A stretch of 64,000 nt of DNA from Rhyacichthys aspro (taxonomy: Eukaryota; Chordata; Actinopteri; Gobiiformes; Rhyacichthyidae): positions 10,976,256-11,040,255 of the forward strand of contig CM072155.1 in NCBI GenBank assembly GCA_036850595.1. Reading direction: 5' to 3'. The number at the start of each line of letters is the position of its first letter. Position 1 is the first letter of the stretch. The translations under genes and the position numbers were made by a program. The notes below the pieces were generated by a model. The model did not search any database, had not been told where the DNA came from, and saw nothing but the letters and a program-made list of their open reading frames with translations. Positions 1 to 35,629 of this stretch are shown here, piece by piece.

Positions 1-967
1 CTGGAACTTATTTCACTTCAAGGAAATACAGACCCTTTATTTTCTCCTAATGGCCGCTGAACACTTGATCTTTTTCAATTGGTTGATATTGCCATAGCCG
101 TGGTAACTCGTGGTAACATACAGATAGTCTACAGAAAAATGAGTTGCAATCAGTGTCCACTGCTTTGGCTTTATGATTGGCTGAAAAATAGGGACATTTG
201 GGACAGGGAGAGGGATAAAAGGCATTTACATCCACCTGGACACGGGACGGGGCATAAAATCATGATATATGGTCTCCCTATGCTGTGTATAACTGATAGC
301 CTAATCAGACAAACATTTCTTAGCCTACCAGCTCCCCACAAAGAGAGAGATACTTAGTAAAATCTTGTGTGTATTGAAATTTTTAGCATTTGGGCAATTT
401 GTGTTTTTGGTGATCAAATTAATTGCCCATTATGACCTGTAGGCTATTTATTACGCTGATTGATTAAATGTTGCGTCAGTCTTTTTTTTCTACTGTGGGC
501 TATTTTAGCATTCAAATGACACGAAATGAAAGTGCACATTTGATTTGTAAAATACACCACATATCATTCATTACTTGTAATCCTGGACAGACTGAAATGT
601 TTTATTACTGACTCGATCTGTGTTCATTCCAAACTTATTTCTCTATAAAATATGGCGAATATAAGGTGAATGAGTCTGTAAATGAAACTGTCCTGTGCCT
701 GCTTCTCCATTTTCCTCGTCTACTTTGATGGAAACTGAAAAAGAGGATGTGGCATGGGGTTAAACTAGTTTACACACATTCACCTGAAAATTCTGCAACA
801 GTCTGTCTTCATGCGAAATACTGGTGACGTTGACTAAGACAAAGCCGATCTCTTCAGTGAACATTCCCTGTCACTCTCTCTGCTCAGCATACATTTCCTT
901 TTTATTTAAAAAAAAAACTCTACTTCCACAGAATCAGTGACTCACTTCCTCCTTTTCTTTCTGTCAG

Positions 968-1031
968 GTTTGTGGCGCTCCTCGTTCAAGTTTCCTGCTG
1001 CTGCATGGTAACACTGAGCTGAAGGCAACAG
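968..1031 (+). other. Candidate non-coding exon upstream of stat5b
   Basis: A long pyrimidine tract with TTTCTGTCAG gives a strong acceptor at 966-967. Sixty-four bases later AACAG|GTTGGT could serve as a donor. The segment is relatively GC-balanced in AT-rich surroundings. It shows no recognised protein similarity and could be a 5' UTR exon, or chance. Confidence 0.2.
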
Positions 1032-2535
1032 GTTGGTCTTTTTTATCCACTATTGTTGATGCACAGCAGATGTAAACATTGCTAGCTGTGGGTTTATGCC
1101 CCTGGACGTGGCCTGGTGTCCGTTTTTCCTGCAGAATGTGACAATGAAGGTGTTAATTATGAGCTAACATTGCCTTAAGCTGATCATTTCAGAAGCAGTC
1201 ACACTCAAAGCCTCAACAGCAAATGGTTTTTAAGCGGAGTTCAGACAGGGACAGAATTAAACTGTGCTTTAAACTGTATTTGAGCTCCTTCCTGTCTAAC
1301 CCCTCCTCCAGTCAGCTGATAGCTTCAGCGCAGATGCTCACTGCTGATGCCCTCACTGATAAATCATGCAGGTTATCAAGTTTAGAGACTCGTCATTGTC
1401 TTTTGTAAACAGACTGTGAATATACTTCCTCAACTCCTCGCTGTATTTACGGCACTGCAACCACAGTATATATAGTGTTATATGATATGCCTAAACAATA
1501 AAGCGCTTGGCAAGACAAGTGCCTCCAGGTATTTACGAGGTATTTAAGAGGTTATATTTTGTCATATTGCAAGACAAATTCTGTGAAAAGTTTTATGGTC
1601 ACGGTTTATTATAACAGTAAAAAAGTCTTAAATGTCTGTGTGACTTCATCAATTGTGTATTATTTTAGATTTATCCTGCAGCATGACATGGGTGTCCTGA
1701 GAAACTGACGCTAGTGCCAATGCTATAAAATTGCCCAACTCTTCCTGTCTCTTTTAATGGGCGAAGTTGGTATTTTGTCGTTATTTTGTTGTTTTTTATT
1801 TAATATTCCCACATTGTAGTTTCATCCTTTCTGCAAAATAGCTAAATAACATACTAACACAAATATGTATTACTGATAATTAAAAGTCAGATCAAGTCAA
1901 GATCAAAAGGCCACACTTGCACAATTCACACAAACATCAATAAAGTTAAAGGTTATTACAGGAGCAAGTGTACGCCTTATTGCTGAAATAAAATAGATTG
2001 TGTAATGAATTTTACTGGTACAAAGTAAATAAAAGCTGCCACACTTGGCTTCTGGCTAATTTATCAAGCCAAAGTATATGTAATTCCAAATAATTACACA
2101 AAAATAGATTACACAAAAAAGTGAAATAATTGTTGCCCCTTTTTGAACTAGATGTGTGAAAAAACATATTAAAACTTACCAACATTGTCTCATTTGACTA
2201 AATTAGCAAATAAAAGTCAACTCCAAACATTATGAAATTTAAACCTTGTATGAAATAGAAAGCAATTAATACATTTACTAAAACATAAAAAGGCTTAACT
2301 CTTCAGTGACGCCAAGGAAGATTAATTAAAATGATTTTTACTAAGGTCTGTTTCTAAACATTTGTAATTACGCAAAAGGGCTTTTTCATTTAAAATTTAA
2401 ATGAATGACATGATTTTAACATTCAACATTTTTTTCATTGTTGTTGACTAAAAAGCTTATAAATTGCCAAGCCACAGATACAGCATCTTAAGTCCACCTT
2501 TAACCCTTTGCCCTCTTCGCCTGAGATCACCTGGA

Positions 2536-2548
2536 GGGTCAGAGGTCA
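2536..2548 (+). promoter_or_regulatory. DR1-type nuclear receptor site
   Basis: GGGTCA, one base, then AGGTCA: a direct repeat with 1-bp spacing, the form bound by PPAR/RXR, HNF4 and COUP-TF receptors. It lies about 2.1 kb before the stat5b start codon. A single motif match can arise by chance. Confidence 0.3.
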
Positions 2549-2889
2549 AGGGCTGGAGTTCACATTTGGAGCTCTATGAGTTCAGTAGCATTAGCAAACA
2601 GTGCTGACCTGATTAGATGTGAATCCTATAAGAAGCAGTATTATCTTTGAGAGCTCTCGTCTTCCGCAGTTGAGCAGTGCTGGAACACACAAGGACACAT
2701 ACCAGTGAAGTTTGTGACGTCAACGCAGCTCCCTGACACAAAATTAGACAAATAGATTATATCGACTTTTCTATTGAATTAAATTTATTACCGTGCTGGA
2801 CTTTTGCATCAGTAGACAGTAATTTGTACAAGTCATGAGATCCTCTTTAGTTTAAATAGGTCACAGTCATTTGCATTTAATCATTTTAT

Positions 2890-3022
2890 TGATAAACATG
2901 GTTCCAATTCATTGTCCAATCAAAAGACCTTTTTGTTTTTATTGATAGAGAGATAGCTAGACAGGAAATAACCCAGATTCGAACCCCGGTTGCTTGAATT
3001 AGTGCGTTGCCAGGTGAGCCAC
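2890..3022 (-). repeat. tRNA-derived SINE, antisense
   Basis: On the minus strand the tract reads GTGGCTCACCTGGCAACGC, then a canonical B box GGTTCGAATCTG (plus positions 2974-2985). It ends in a tail with AATAAAAACAAAAAGG. A-box-like plus B-box order and the A-rich tail indicate a Pol III SINE rather than a functional tRNA. Confidence 0.65.
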
Positions 3023-3225
3023 CGAAGAGCTCCAAGATCTACCTCTTCAACTGGGCCTTTTGTCAAATGCAAATAAATCTGAAAACCTGTGCTCTGTGTC
3101 TTTCATCTGCAAATTATTTCAAAATTGCAGTTTGTAATCTTTCTGCACCTACGGGAGCCCTGCAGGGAATAAACTCACTGGAAATAGGTTTAATGATGAT
3201 GAGTTGATTAAAATGAATAAAACTA

Positions 3226-3330
3226 TGGGTGGCATGGTGCCTCAGAGAGTAGAGCGCATACCACATAGTCATTCCCCTCTTTCCCACCCATCTGCTCTGT
3301 CAAATAAAAGCAAAAACCACTAAAAAGATT
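3226..3330 (+). repeat. Truncated SINE copy
   Basis: Contains a head GCCTCAGAGAGTAGAGCGC and a tail of CATTCCCC...CTCTGTCAAATAAAAGC, both like the SINE at about 9264. The B-box region is missing. Probably a deleted copy of the same family. Confidence 0.5.
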
Positions 3331-4641
3331 AGAGTAGCCGGATGCAGGGCGATGCAGGACAGGACAGCAGACAGAGCATCACCTTGTACAGTATCAAAGC
3401 ATCATAATGTTCCGATATCTGTTTTGATACATACAATCGTGGTTTCCTCGATTATTCCCCTTTCTGCAACCGCAGTGCTGCAAATTCATTGTGATGTTTC
3501 AATATTTATCTTTTATCTATCAGATTTGTGGACAGCTGTGCTGATTTGGCAACGTGTTCTCACGAGATGGTAAAATATTGTATATGCCCACTTTATTTAG
3601 TCTTCTTTATTGGTCAAAGTTAAACAGCGTAGCTTTGACTGTATGGTGCATGAGTTTTCTAAAATAATGTAATCAAAACTTATCCCATAGCGTAGTCTCA
3701 ATATCTAACAAGAAAAAGTCTAACCTAACCTTTTGTAGGCTTTTGAATAAACTTTATTTACACAGATTAATATGCCATGGGTTCTTTCAGTTTGCAAATA
3801 AAGGCGGATAACATTGATAGATATAATAACACCTTATGTCAAAGTGTTTACATTTACTCTTTATTATTATTGAGCCAACAGAGTGGAATAAAAGGGTTTA
3901 CTACTATGTTATAAATAATGTAATTTTTCAGACTTCTTTGCCTTTAACACTGCGGTTAATAATGAAAATAAGCAAAGGTAAATAATTATAGTCTTATTGA
4001 AAATGATTGTAAGCTGAGGCCTGTGGAAATAAGACACGGCTGCCAAAAGTGTAGCGACACGATCCTTTAACGTCACATGGTTGTATAAATATTTATAACT
4101 ACAGTCTCACCACAACACACAAGGCTTTAATACGTAATTATTATTCATTATAAGAGTCATCATAATCCGTCGTGGTGCATTATACACACGGGGAATAGCT
4201 TGATGCAAATGAGTTGATAACGATATTATCATTCGTTTCTTGTTTGTTGTTGTCAAAGATTTAGCTGTCATTCATACCAAACCACTATCACCACAGGCTG
4301 CTCTTCACAAGCGCACACATTTAAACCACAAACTTCCCTCGTACTCATATCGCTGTGGCTTTTACTGACAGTGACTGTGCCACTTTTGAGAAGAGTAAGT
4401 GGGCGTGTTGACTGGAAACGACTGACAGTGACCCGACAATAACAAAAAAAACCCCACAGCACCAACAAACTGCAAGAGGGAACAACAGTTGTGAATGGAA
4501 AAGGGAAATGAGCTTTGGTAGTAAATGAAAGTGAAAGCTAATAAGTGGCGTCATGCATCGTCTTATTACTTCTTCTAAATGCTTTTTGTTAAATGGTGAT
4601 TCCTGTCACTAAGCTGATGTGTTTGTCACAGGGAGTTGAAG

Positions 4642-28148
<23,507 letters not shown>

Positions 28149-28785
28149 CCTTTGACATTTTAACTCATGACGACACCAAATGAACCCAAACTTTGTCCCC
28201 TGTTGTTATTAGTCATGGTTTAATTGCAATTTGTCCATTTGTCTTTTTATTTCCGATAGCTATAATGTGAAATGTTAATAATGGTGATTTTATTTTTCGT
28301 TTTGTTTTCTGAGCATGACGACATGCACATGCATCAGTTTAATTTGTGTCCAGTGGTGTTGGTCAAACAGACATGGATATAATGCAAGATAACATTGTTA
28401 CAGTATAGATCCTCCCATGTGCATGCATTTTGAGTTGATTTTAACAGAGTCTAAAAATATGCTACTGTATGAAGTCATTTAAACAGTTGAACATTTTATT
28501 TTGTCATATTTCCTCCATTGTAAATTGGTTTTCAGAAGTTGACAATGAACCTGCCCTTTGACAAAAAAGACACTTTTGCTTTTGATGAAGTACTGTCCTG
28601 AACTCCACATACACTAACAAAGAAGTATCTGTACACATCAGTACGTTGTGTCAGGGCCACACAAAGACTTACTCTTACAAGAATAGCCACGGTATTTTGA
28701 AGAAAGTGTTCTAGTCTAATATTCTCATGGGCTAGATGTCTTTTTTTCCCCTTCAAGTTTAAACATTTTATTAAGTGAATACATT

Positions 28786-29000
28786 TTAATGCAACACTAT
28801 GTAACCTTTACCATAAAAGACATAGCCTCCATATTAATAAAATATATAGGCCCCATGTTATTTTTATGGTTCCCATCATGAGGACTTTCCAGAAACTACT
28901 ATGTAATTTATCTCAACTGAAACAACTCAAATTTCAACTCATCTTCTGATTATGCCAAATATAACAGCCCCATGCAAGTTTGTAGCAGCACAATTGTGCT
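28786..29000 (+). repeat. Diverged direct repeat, copy 1, in the stat5b 3' UTR
   Basis: Shares ordered blocks with 29308-29580: a TTTTA/ACC stretch then ACATAGCCTC, AGTAAAATAT-like, ACTATGTAA, CAACTCATCT-like and AGTTTGTAGCAGC. Both copies lie inside the probable 3' UTR. Confidence 0.5.
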
Positions 29001-29307
29001 TTATTTGGAGTGCTTTAGTTGCAAAAACTGAACAGTTACATAGTGTGGCTTCAGTATAATTCAATAGTTTTTCAAGTCCCATTTGAACTGAAAGGAGCAG
29101 TGCTGTTTGGGTGAGAATTATCAAAACAGTTACAGTAATAGATTGTATATGTTATTTACAGACTTATTTACATTATTACTTATACAAGTAATGTAAATGT
29201 CAGACTGAGCCACGTACACCACAAAAGTGTTTTCAAAGAATCTGCAATCACATGGGTCAAAATATATATCACACAATACATTGAATAAGCAGCTGCCTAC
29301 TGCTATT

Positions 29308-29580
29308 GTCTAATGTAGCATTTACTTTTAACCAAAAAGTACATAGCCTCAGAATCAGTAAAATATGTACCTTCAAGGTCATTTCGATGGTAGCTGGTGT
29401 TAAAAAAGGAAGAATAACTCTCCATTTTGAAGCACATCGCACATGGTTCGCCAGATGCTCCACTATGTAACTAACTGTGACATTTCTCACCAGATCAACA
29501 CAACTTTTCACTCATCTGACAGGATACATACTGAGACATAGCAGTCCCTTGTGGGTTTGCAGCAGCCCATTAGTTTGTGC
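29308..29580 (+). repeat. Diverged direct repeat, copy 2, in the stat5b 3' UTR
   Basis: Same block order as copy 1: TTTTAACCAAAAAGTACATA, GCCTC, AGTAAAATATG, CCACTATGTAACTA, CACTCATCTGACAGG and GGTTTGCAGCAGC. It is somewhat longer. It may be an old duplication or two copies of a dispersed element. Confidence 0.5.
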
Positions 29581-29930
29581 AAATCCTGAGGAGTTATGTA
29601 GTCTCTGTCTAATATAACCCTTATCCTATTGCTTTCTTCTCAAAATATTCCCTCTTTATTCTTGTAACATTTGGCCTTTGTCTATTGTGGCCCTTTACCG
29701 TCGTACATACGTGAACTGTGCACATGTTCAATGTATTTATTCACCAGCTGAAACCAGGCGGCCGAGTGCTGCCTCACTCTCATAGGGCTAATTGTCTTCT
29801 GTTTGTAACACAAATGCTATTCCAGCGCTGCCTGCTTACTCTCTCAGGTTCCTTTTGTCCCCCTCCATCAATGCTACCTCGCATCAGTCTACTGACAGTC
29901 ATTGTAGCCTGGTTTCGTTGTTGTTTTGCA

Positions 29931-29949
29931 CCACACACACACACACACA
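29931..29949 (+). repeat. (CA)n microsatellite in the 3' UTR
   Basis: About nine CA units followed by CAAAAGG. A simple dinucleotide repeat. Confidence 0.75.
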
Positions 29950-30810
29950 ACAAAAGGTACAGTCATTGGGTTTGTTTCTTGTATTTTTGTGTATTATATT
30001 ATATATGAAGAATCTCGCTTGCTGCCAGAGGGCGAACCTCTATTGGCTGTTTTTATGCTTGAAGAAATTAAAAAGAATAACCTTGTTGACTGGGACATCT
30101 TGACGTTTCAGCCTGTCCGTCCACTAGATGTATGTGTGAGCGACAACATCACAAATAAATGCAAGCTTTGGGTGCTCGTAAAAGCTCACCTGCCACAAAT
30201 AGATTTGAATATATGTCTATTTGTCTATATCTTCACCAGCTTCAAAACTGTTTCCATAGCTTATGGCTATACACAAGCACAAATAAGCAAATGAACACAT
30301 AATTTTATTACACGTCGACTGCCGCCTTGCACCTCAGGAATGATTGGCTTTGCTTAGCTGCTGTACGCATAAGCCAAATAGAAAAAGATCTATGTATACA
30401 GATGAATTTATTTTCGCAATCATAATTGTATTTTAATAACGTATCACTGGCACTTACTCTTTTCGGTGTAACCTCTCTGCATGACTCGCCAGTTCAAATT
30501 TGGCACCTGCGACTCAAATTTATCGTTCCTTTTGTGTTTGTCCATCAGATATGACTATGTTGAAGACACCTCCCTCCTGTTTTTTTTCTTCTCTTGTCCT
30601 CTGCATCCTCGAAAGTTTCTATCTACGGCAGTCTCTTGATGTTACCTTCATCAATTGGATATATTTGTCTCACTGTAGGCTGTGTATTTTTTCAATGATG
30701 TAGATGGTGCTGTGTGCTGTTCATTGTACGTACTAATGTTTGTGGATTGGGATTGTTGCTTGGATGGTTTTCCAAGAGAAAAGGCTGTTCAGAGAGTTGG
30801 AGAGACAAGA

Positions 30811-30816
30811 AATAAA
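30811..30816 (+). terminator. Candidate stat5b polyadenylation signal AATAAA
   Basis: Canonical hexamer followed within 20-30 nt by the GT-rich stretch TGTACTCGGCGTGTCGTGGT, as expected of a cleavage and polyadenylation site. It is chosen over earlier AATAAA motifs because of this downstream element. Transcript evidence is lacking. Confidence 0.4.
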
Positions 30817-33263
30817 GTTTTATAAATAATTGTACTCGGCGTGTCGTGGTTAAGTGCGCATTTCCAGCAAGTCACACAGAGCAGTCCATAAGTCAAAGAG
30901 CAAAAGCTGTGCGTTAAATCTTTGCATGAAGCATTTAAGACATCACCTTGAAGCCAACCCCACTCCAGAGCTATTTGCATCCGAACCTACTGGCTTTCAT
31001 TTCAATGTGTCGTAATCATAAATAAATTTAAGCTTTTCCCAGAAGTCAACCACTGCATCTATGGAAAAATGTAACCACTGCAATTTTATTTACATGTTTG
31101 TGTCACCAGTGCAGAGCTACACAGCAGTCAGTATCATATTACAGATGATTACAGGCACTATTACTACAAATAATAAAAACAATAATAGATCCCCTAATCA
31201 ACCCGGGTAAATTTGCCTTAAAAGACCTGGAAAAAGCATACCCAAATTAAAATTAAAGCTGTTCCTGAACCCTTTGGAGTCCAAATAAAATTTTAGACTA
31301 AAATTCTATATTTTGTACTCAGGCAGTCAAATTATTGCAGGTGTAACTGTTAAATTCTTAAATGCAAATTATTTTACAGAATTTATATTCTCTGGATACT
31401 TAGAAACAATACGATCATTTTTATTATCAATGTTTGAACTGCAGACAAGCTTCATAGGTGAGTAATTTGCTTTTGAAAAAAAAGACTTTGTTGTACAGGC
31501 TTCTATTGTGGGGCTGTAAATTGTTTATATAACTGAAAAGACAGGAATTTAAGCTTTCTAATGATATGTTGCATGTCCTAAAGCTCAAACTGGGAGCTGT
31601 ATTGGAAACAAGTCACAATGTCCCTGCAAAAGCTACGTATAGCAATGGTTTTGTTGTAATATAGATTTAATTACAAAGTAGTGTGTCTGATATACACATC
31701 ACAATCAAAGTTATTCTAATATTTTATTGTAAATAGTCAGTAAAACGTCACTTAATCTGCTTTTCTTGCACTAGTCTCAGCTGTCTGTTTGAATTTACAC
31801 CTTTTCCTGCGCTGTACTCCTGCTCCGACACTGATTTCTCTAACTCCTGTGTCTAAATTGCCATCTGCTGGTGACACAACATAGCTCCTTGATCCAGGTC
31901 TTATCACTTTTTTTTCTGTGCTCTGTCGAAGCAGAAGTTATCAGAGACGAGTAATTAAACATTTTATAGGGAGTATATGTAGAGATACGTGGCAAAAGGT
32001 AACTTATTCTCTACTGTAGGTAACTGCCAGCACAGCCCAGGTTTGGAGAAGCAGACGGGAGCAATGACATCAACCCACAGGTCTCAAAAGTACTATTTGT
32101 GCAAGTGTCTGCTACATTAAAGACAATTATGTCCAATTAATTGGACACATGACTGCTTTGAATTCTGTTCCTCATTTACACAGAACCAGATTTTTAGTGT
32201 AACGTAAATATAGTCCATTTCCCTGCAGCTTATACTCTGTACAAATCCTCCATGGACCACACATTTAAATGGACAATCAAGTAGCTCAGTAAAGTGTTTA
32301 TAAAATCCAATTTTCACTTTTTTTCTGGCCCTATTTAAAGTGTACATGGTTTAGTCCTTACTCCTGTCTGATGTTGCAAATAGGGAGTGTGCTGACAGCT
32401 GTCCAGGGAATAAATTAGCTATCTTATCTTATAGTACCCTATTTACAACATACTAAACAATACCTTGAAGTGTTTTCTATCAGGTTGAATAGCAAGTATG
32501 AAGTAGATAGTATACATATATAGGCTGATGAGTCAAAGGCTGCAGATAGGAGCCATGCTTGTGATGCAGAGGAAAGGGCACTTGAGGTTAATGCTGGTTG
32601 TTGCCTAGTTACTAAATAAAGCTTTGCAGCGATCTACTTTCAAACCACAGGGGTGTGTTTCTGTAAAGGGTTTTCCCTGCAGCACAAACCCATGTTTTCA
32701 TACTAGATTTAGCAGATTGATCAATAAACATGAGTTAACCGTGTGGGAGGAGCAGGTAAGAGACTGGCCTGGACTTAGTGGATGCTATTTTAAATCCAAT
32801 TGAACTGAGCATCTGTATCTATAAAGCTTAGATGCATTCATGGTCAAGAAAAAAGGCCAGTGCCAAAAGTTAATTCATTAAGAAATGCTAGCGTTTACTT
32901 TTATGGCATTAGTTTCAGTTGTGACAATGTGTTATGGTTGAATTTAGAGCAAATATAGGGTCGAATATGAGAGTTAAAACCAAGTGTTTGTTGGAAGTAG
33001 ACAATTATTGTAGCCAAATCAGTTTTGTTTTTAATCATGTTGATAAAAATGCTCTGCACTGCAGAACAGTACAGTACAATGTAGTCAGACAAAAACACTG
33101 ACAAAAATACACACTGATGCAATACACTCATACAGTAAACTCAAGTGCAAAATACAGCTTTTAAAAACACTTGATTATTTCATTACCTGTCGTGAGCTAA
33201 GATAATCTAGGAATAACTTTCAAATAAAACCAGCTAAAACCATGTCTAAGTACACAATAAAAA

Positions 33264-33392
33264 GTTAATATCATTTTTTTTTTTTTTTTTTTTTGCCTTT
33301 ATTGGATAGTAAATAGTATATAGAAAAGAAGCAGGGAGAGAAATGGCAATAAGATTTGGCAAAGAACCAGGAAATAATATCTGAAATGTGAT
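33264..33392 (-). repeat. Degraded antisense SINE with T-tract
   Basis: Starts with about 20 T residues, then GCCTTTATTGGATAGTAAAT and GAAAAGAAGCAGGGAGAG, which is the complement of the AATAAAGGC-An tail of teleost tRNA SINEs. A weak CAAAGAACCAGGAAA sits where the B box would be. Confidence 0.5.
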
Positions 33393-33818
33393 GTAACATA
33401 GTCTGTCTAGTCATATTCTGTGATGTAATAAGAAAACATTTCCCGACGTATTAAATATTATCCACCACCAGAGGTCAGTAAAGTTCAACACATCAAACCA
33501 GTCCCATCCATGAGAGAGCTTACACTAACTAAATCTGGCATCTTACAATACATTTTTATGAAGAATATCAGTATCTTTTACCAACCCTTTGTATTTTATG
33601 AATGCAGTGATGCTGTTAGATTTGAATTTGTAGATTGGTTTGTTTTTATTTACTTTAACTGTTGAGTGACTGTGTTGAGTGAATCTGAGATTTTTACTGC
33701 CGTGCAGTATTTCACACTATAATGTAAAAGTCTTATGTCGGTTGTCCTTATGTCCTGTCTGTATGTTTCAAACAGGTGGTAATTAGTTTAAATGAAGCAG
33801 TCATTGTTTGTTTAGATA

Positions 33819-34164
33819 CAGTGGTGACAAAAAGTTTTCGGACACCTCATGCATTTGTGAAATGTTGCATTAAGAATCACTCTTAGGTCTTCAAGTGCAT
33901 TTTTTAGTCTATTTTTTGTTCAGTTTTTCACATTTTCAGTTATTTGTTGACTGAGAATGTTGTGAACTGACATTGAAACTGTCAGGAATTTAGTTTTGTT
34001 CGTTTTTTATTGTAAACGGTAAACAAAAAAATATCATTTATATTTGGTTGTGTCTGTCTAATGCAGCCACACCTTTTGAAACACAAAAATACCACAAATA
34101 TTTCATGATAATTTTCAGATTGTGTACAATTTTAAGGGTATCCGAAAACTGTTTTCCACCACTG
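33819..34164. mobile_element. Tc1/mariner-like MITE, 346 bp
   Basis: The terminal inverted repeats begin CAGTGGTG and agree at 24 of 28 positions by eye, including GTTTTCGGA. TA lies immediately outside both ends (33817-33818 and 34165-34166), the Tc1/mariner target duplication. There is no transposase frame inside, so it is non-autonomous. Confidence 0.8.
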
Positions 34165-35069
34165 TATGTAACATGCTCAGAGCTGCAAAGGCCACATCTT
34201 GCAGACAATATAAGTCATTCTTAATGCGGAGGCGTTACCCGCTCTTTTCCATGTGATTTCTGGCTCTCCGTTCTTGCACCCGTGACTCATTTTTGTGGCT
34301 GTTTTTGTGAGGGAGTGTCACTTTGTTTAGGGTTCTCACTTGTGCCTCCAAATAGCAACTATACATTCAACCCTCAACTGTAGAAACCACAGTCTGCTTT
34401 GAGGAAAGGGCCTTGATTGTGGGTTTGTTTTGCTGATAATCACATGGGCAGACACACAGGAAGCGCGGTGACTGCTCACAGCGACCCGCCCTGCGCTCCC
34501 CAGGAACTTCCTCCTAATTAGTCATCGCCTCAACGAACAATAACCTACAGAGATGAGCAATAATAGTTACATATAGTTAGCCTCACACTGAGAAAATTTG
34601 AAGTATCATGGCAGCAGTGAGCAAACAGCAAACAGCTAATATGACAGCAAAGAGTAACAGGAGGAAAGCGGAAAGAGTTTATGGCAGAATATATGCAAAT
34701 ACATAAACAAACAAACCTGAAAACATGTAGTAAAAGCTGTATGAAGAAGTTACAGCTGCATGATGGAACATTTTGTAATCCATTGTCTGCATGTTATTTT
34801 ATTGTGGCCCTTTTTCTCCATTTACTTTGTTCATACAGTAAAAAAGAAGTCCTTGGACGTATAGAGTTGTTTTCTAGTCTGTGAAATGGTCTGTAAATTG
34901 TTTAAAGTGTCCTTGAAATAATGTGTATTGTTCTGGAAAATTGTAATTGGATTGCAGTCAATGACATTGATGGTGTCTGCCCCCGTTTTACTCAAAAATC
35001 AAATGTTGCCCTTCAGTAAAACCCGTTTGGAGTTTTTTTTGGAAATTTGACTTAATATGACCCTCCTAG

Positions 35070-35379
35070 TCTGCTGCAGTTTAAGTCTTGACCCTCTAAG
35101 GTTACTGTAGTCTCAGTTTTGACCCTCTAAGGCTGCTGTAGTCTCAGTTTTGACCCTCTAAGGCTGCTGTAGTCTCAGTTTTGACCCTCTAAGGTTACTG
35201 TAGTCTCAGTTTTGACCCTCTAAGATTACTGTAGTCTCAGTTTTGACCCTCTAAAATTACTGCAGTCTCAGTTTTGACCCTCTAAGGCTGCTGTAGTCTC
35301 AGTTTTGACCCTCTAAGGTTACTGTAGTCTCAGTTTTGACCCTCTAAGGTTACTGTAGTTTAAGAATTGCCCCTTTAAG
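35070..35379 (+). repeat. 31-bp minisatellite, 10 units
   Basis: Ten consecutive 31-bp units, of which 35101-35348 holds eight near-identical ones. Each carries TACTGTAGTCTCAGTTTTGA or a GCTGCTG variant, followed by CCCTCTAAG. The first and last units are diverged (TTTAAG in place of TCTCAG), the usual pattern of older edge units. Confidence 0.92.
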
Positions 35380-35460
35380 GCAGATGTGTCAAAATCAAAG
35401 TGGTGAGGGGCCACGATAGTTATGTAGTTACAAAAAGAATCCTTTCAGGGGCCGAAGATG
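35376..35460 (+). repeat. Possible dispersed repeat fragment between the two tandem arrays
   Basis: GATGTGTCAAAATCAAAGTG and GAGGGGCCACGATAG resemble the GTGTCAAACTCA...GGGGCCACA opening of a repeat common in fish genomes. A related GGTGTCAAACTCAATTTGG lies near 57915. Confidence 0.35.
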
Positions 35461-35504
35461 GAGATTAAATTTTAAAAGTGAGATTTTATCTTCATTTGTG
35501 AATA

Positions 35505-35629
35505 GGTTTTACTCAGATTTGAACAGGTTTTAGTTGGATTCAAAAAGGTTTTAGTTGGATTTGAACAGTATCAGGTGGATTTGAACAGATTTTAGTTGGA
35601 TTTGAACAAGTTTTAGTCAGATTTGAGCA
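35505..35629 (+). repeat. 21-bp tandem repeat, 6 units
   Basis: Six diverged copies of a unit reading GGTTTTAGTTGGATTTGAAC plus A, with variants CTCAG and GTCAG for GTTGG. One unit is a base shorter. The 21-bp period would keep a frame, but stop codons and the flanks give no sign of coding. Confidence 0.8.

Larger units (their letters stand above)
1..4631. other. Upstream flank or 5' intron of stat5b
   Basis: No exon with recognisable protein similarity. The first coding exon begins with an acceptor, so part of this region is probably transcribed as a 5' UTR intron. It holds an antisense SINE (about 2890-3022), a truncated SINE (about 3226-3330), a DR1-like site and one candidate small non-coding exon. 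The rest is AT-rich sequence in which I see nothing specific. Confidence 0.5.
28149..30835 (+). other. stat5b: Probable stat5b 3' untranslated region
   Basis: Non-coding sequence directly after the stop, with many short stop-interrupted frames. An AATAAA at 30811-30816 is followed by a G/T-rich stretch just downstream, which would end the transcript near 30835. The resulting length of about 2.7 kb is plausible for a STAT5B 3' UTR. Earlier AATAAA motifs (for example near 28835) could give shorter forms. A (CA)n run and an internal diverged duplication lie inside. The end point is inferred from motif only. Confidence 0.5.

Noticed and set aside
29926..30294. Plus-strand open frame of 122 residues in the stat5b 3' region
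   Set aside because: Starts in a (CA)n repeat and shows no similarity; sits in the probable 3' UTR.
35070..35379. CRISPR-like regular repeats
   Set aside because: Units are directly abutting with no unique spacers, in vertebrate DNA; this is a minisatellite.
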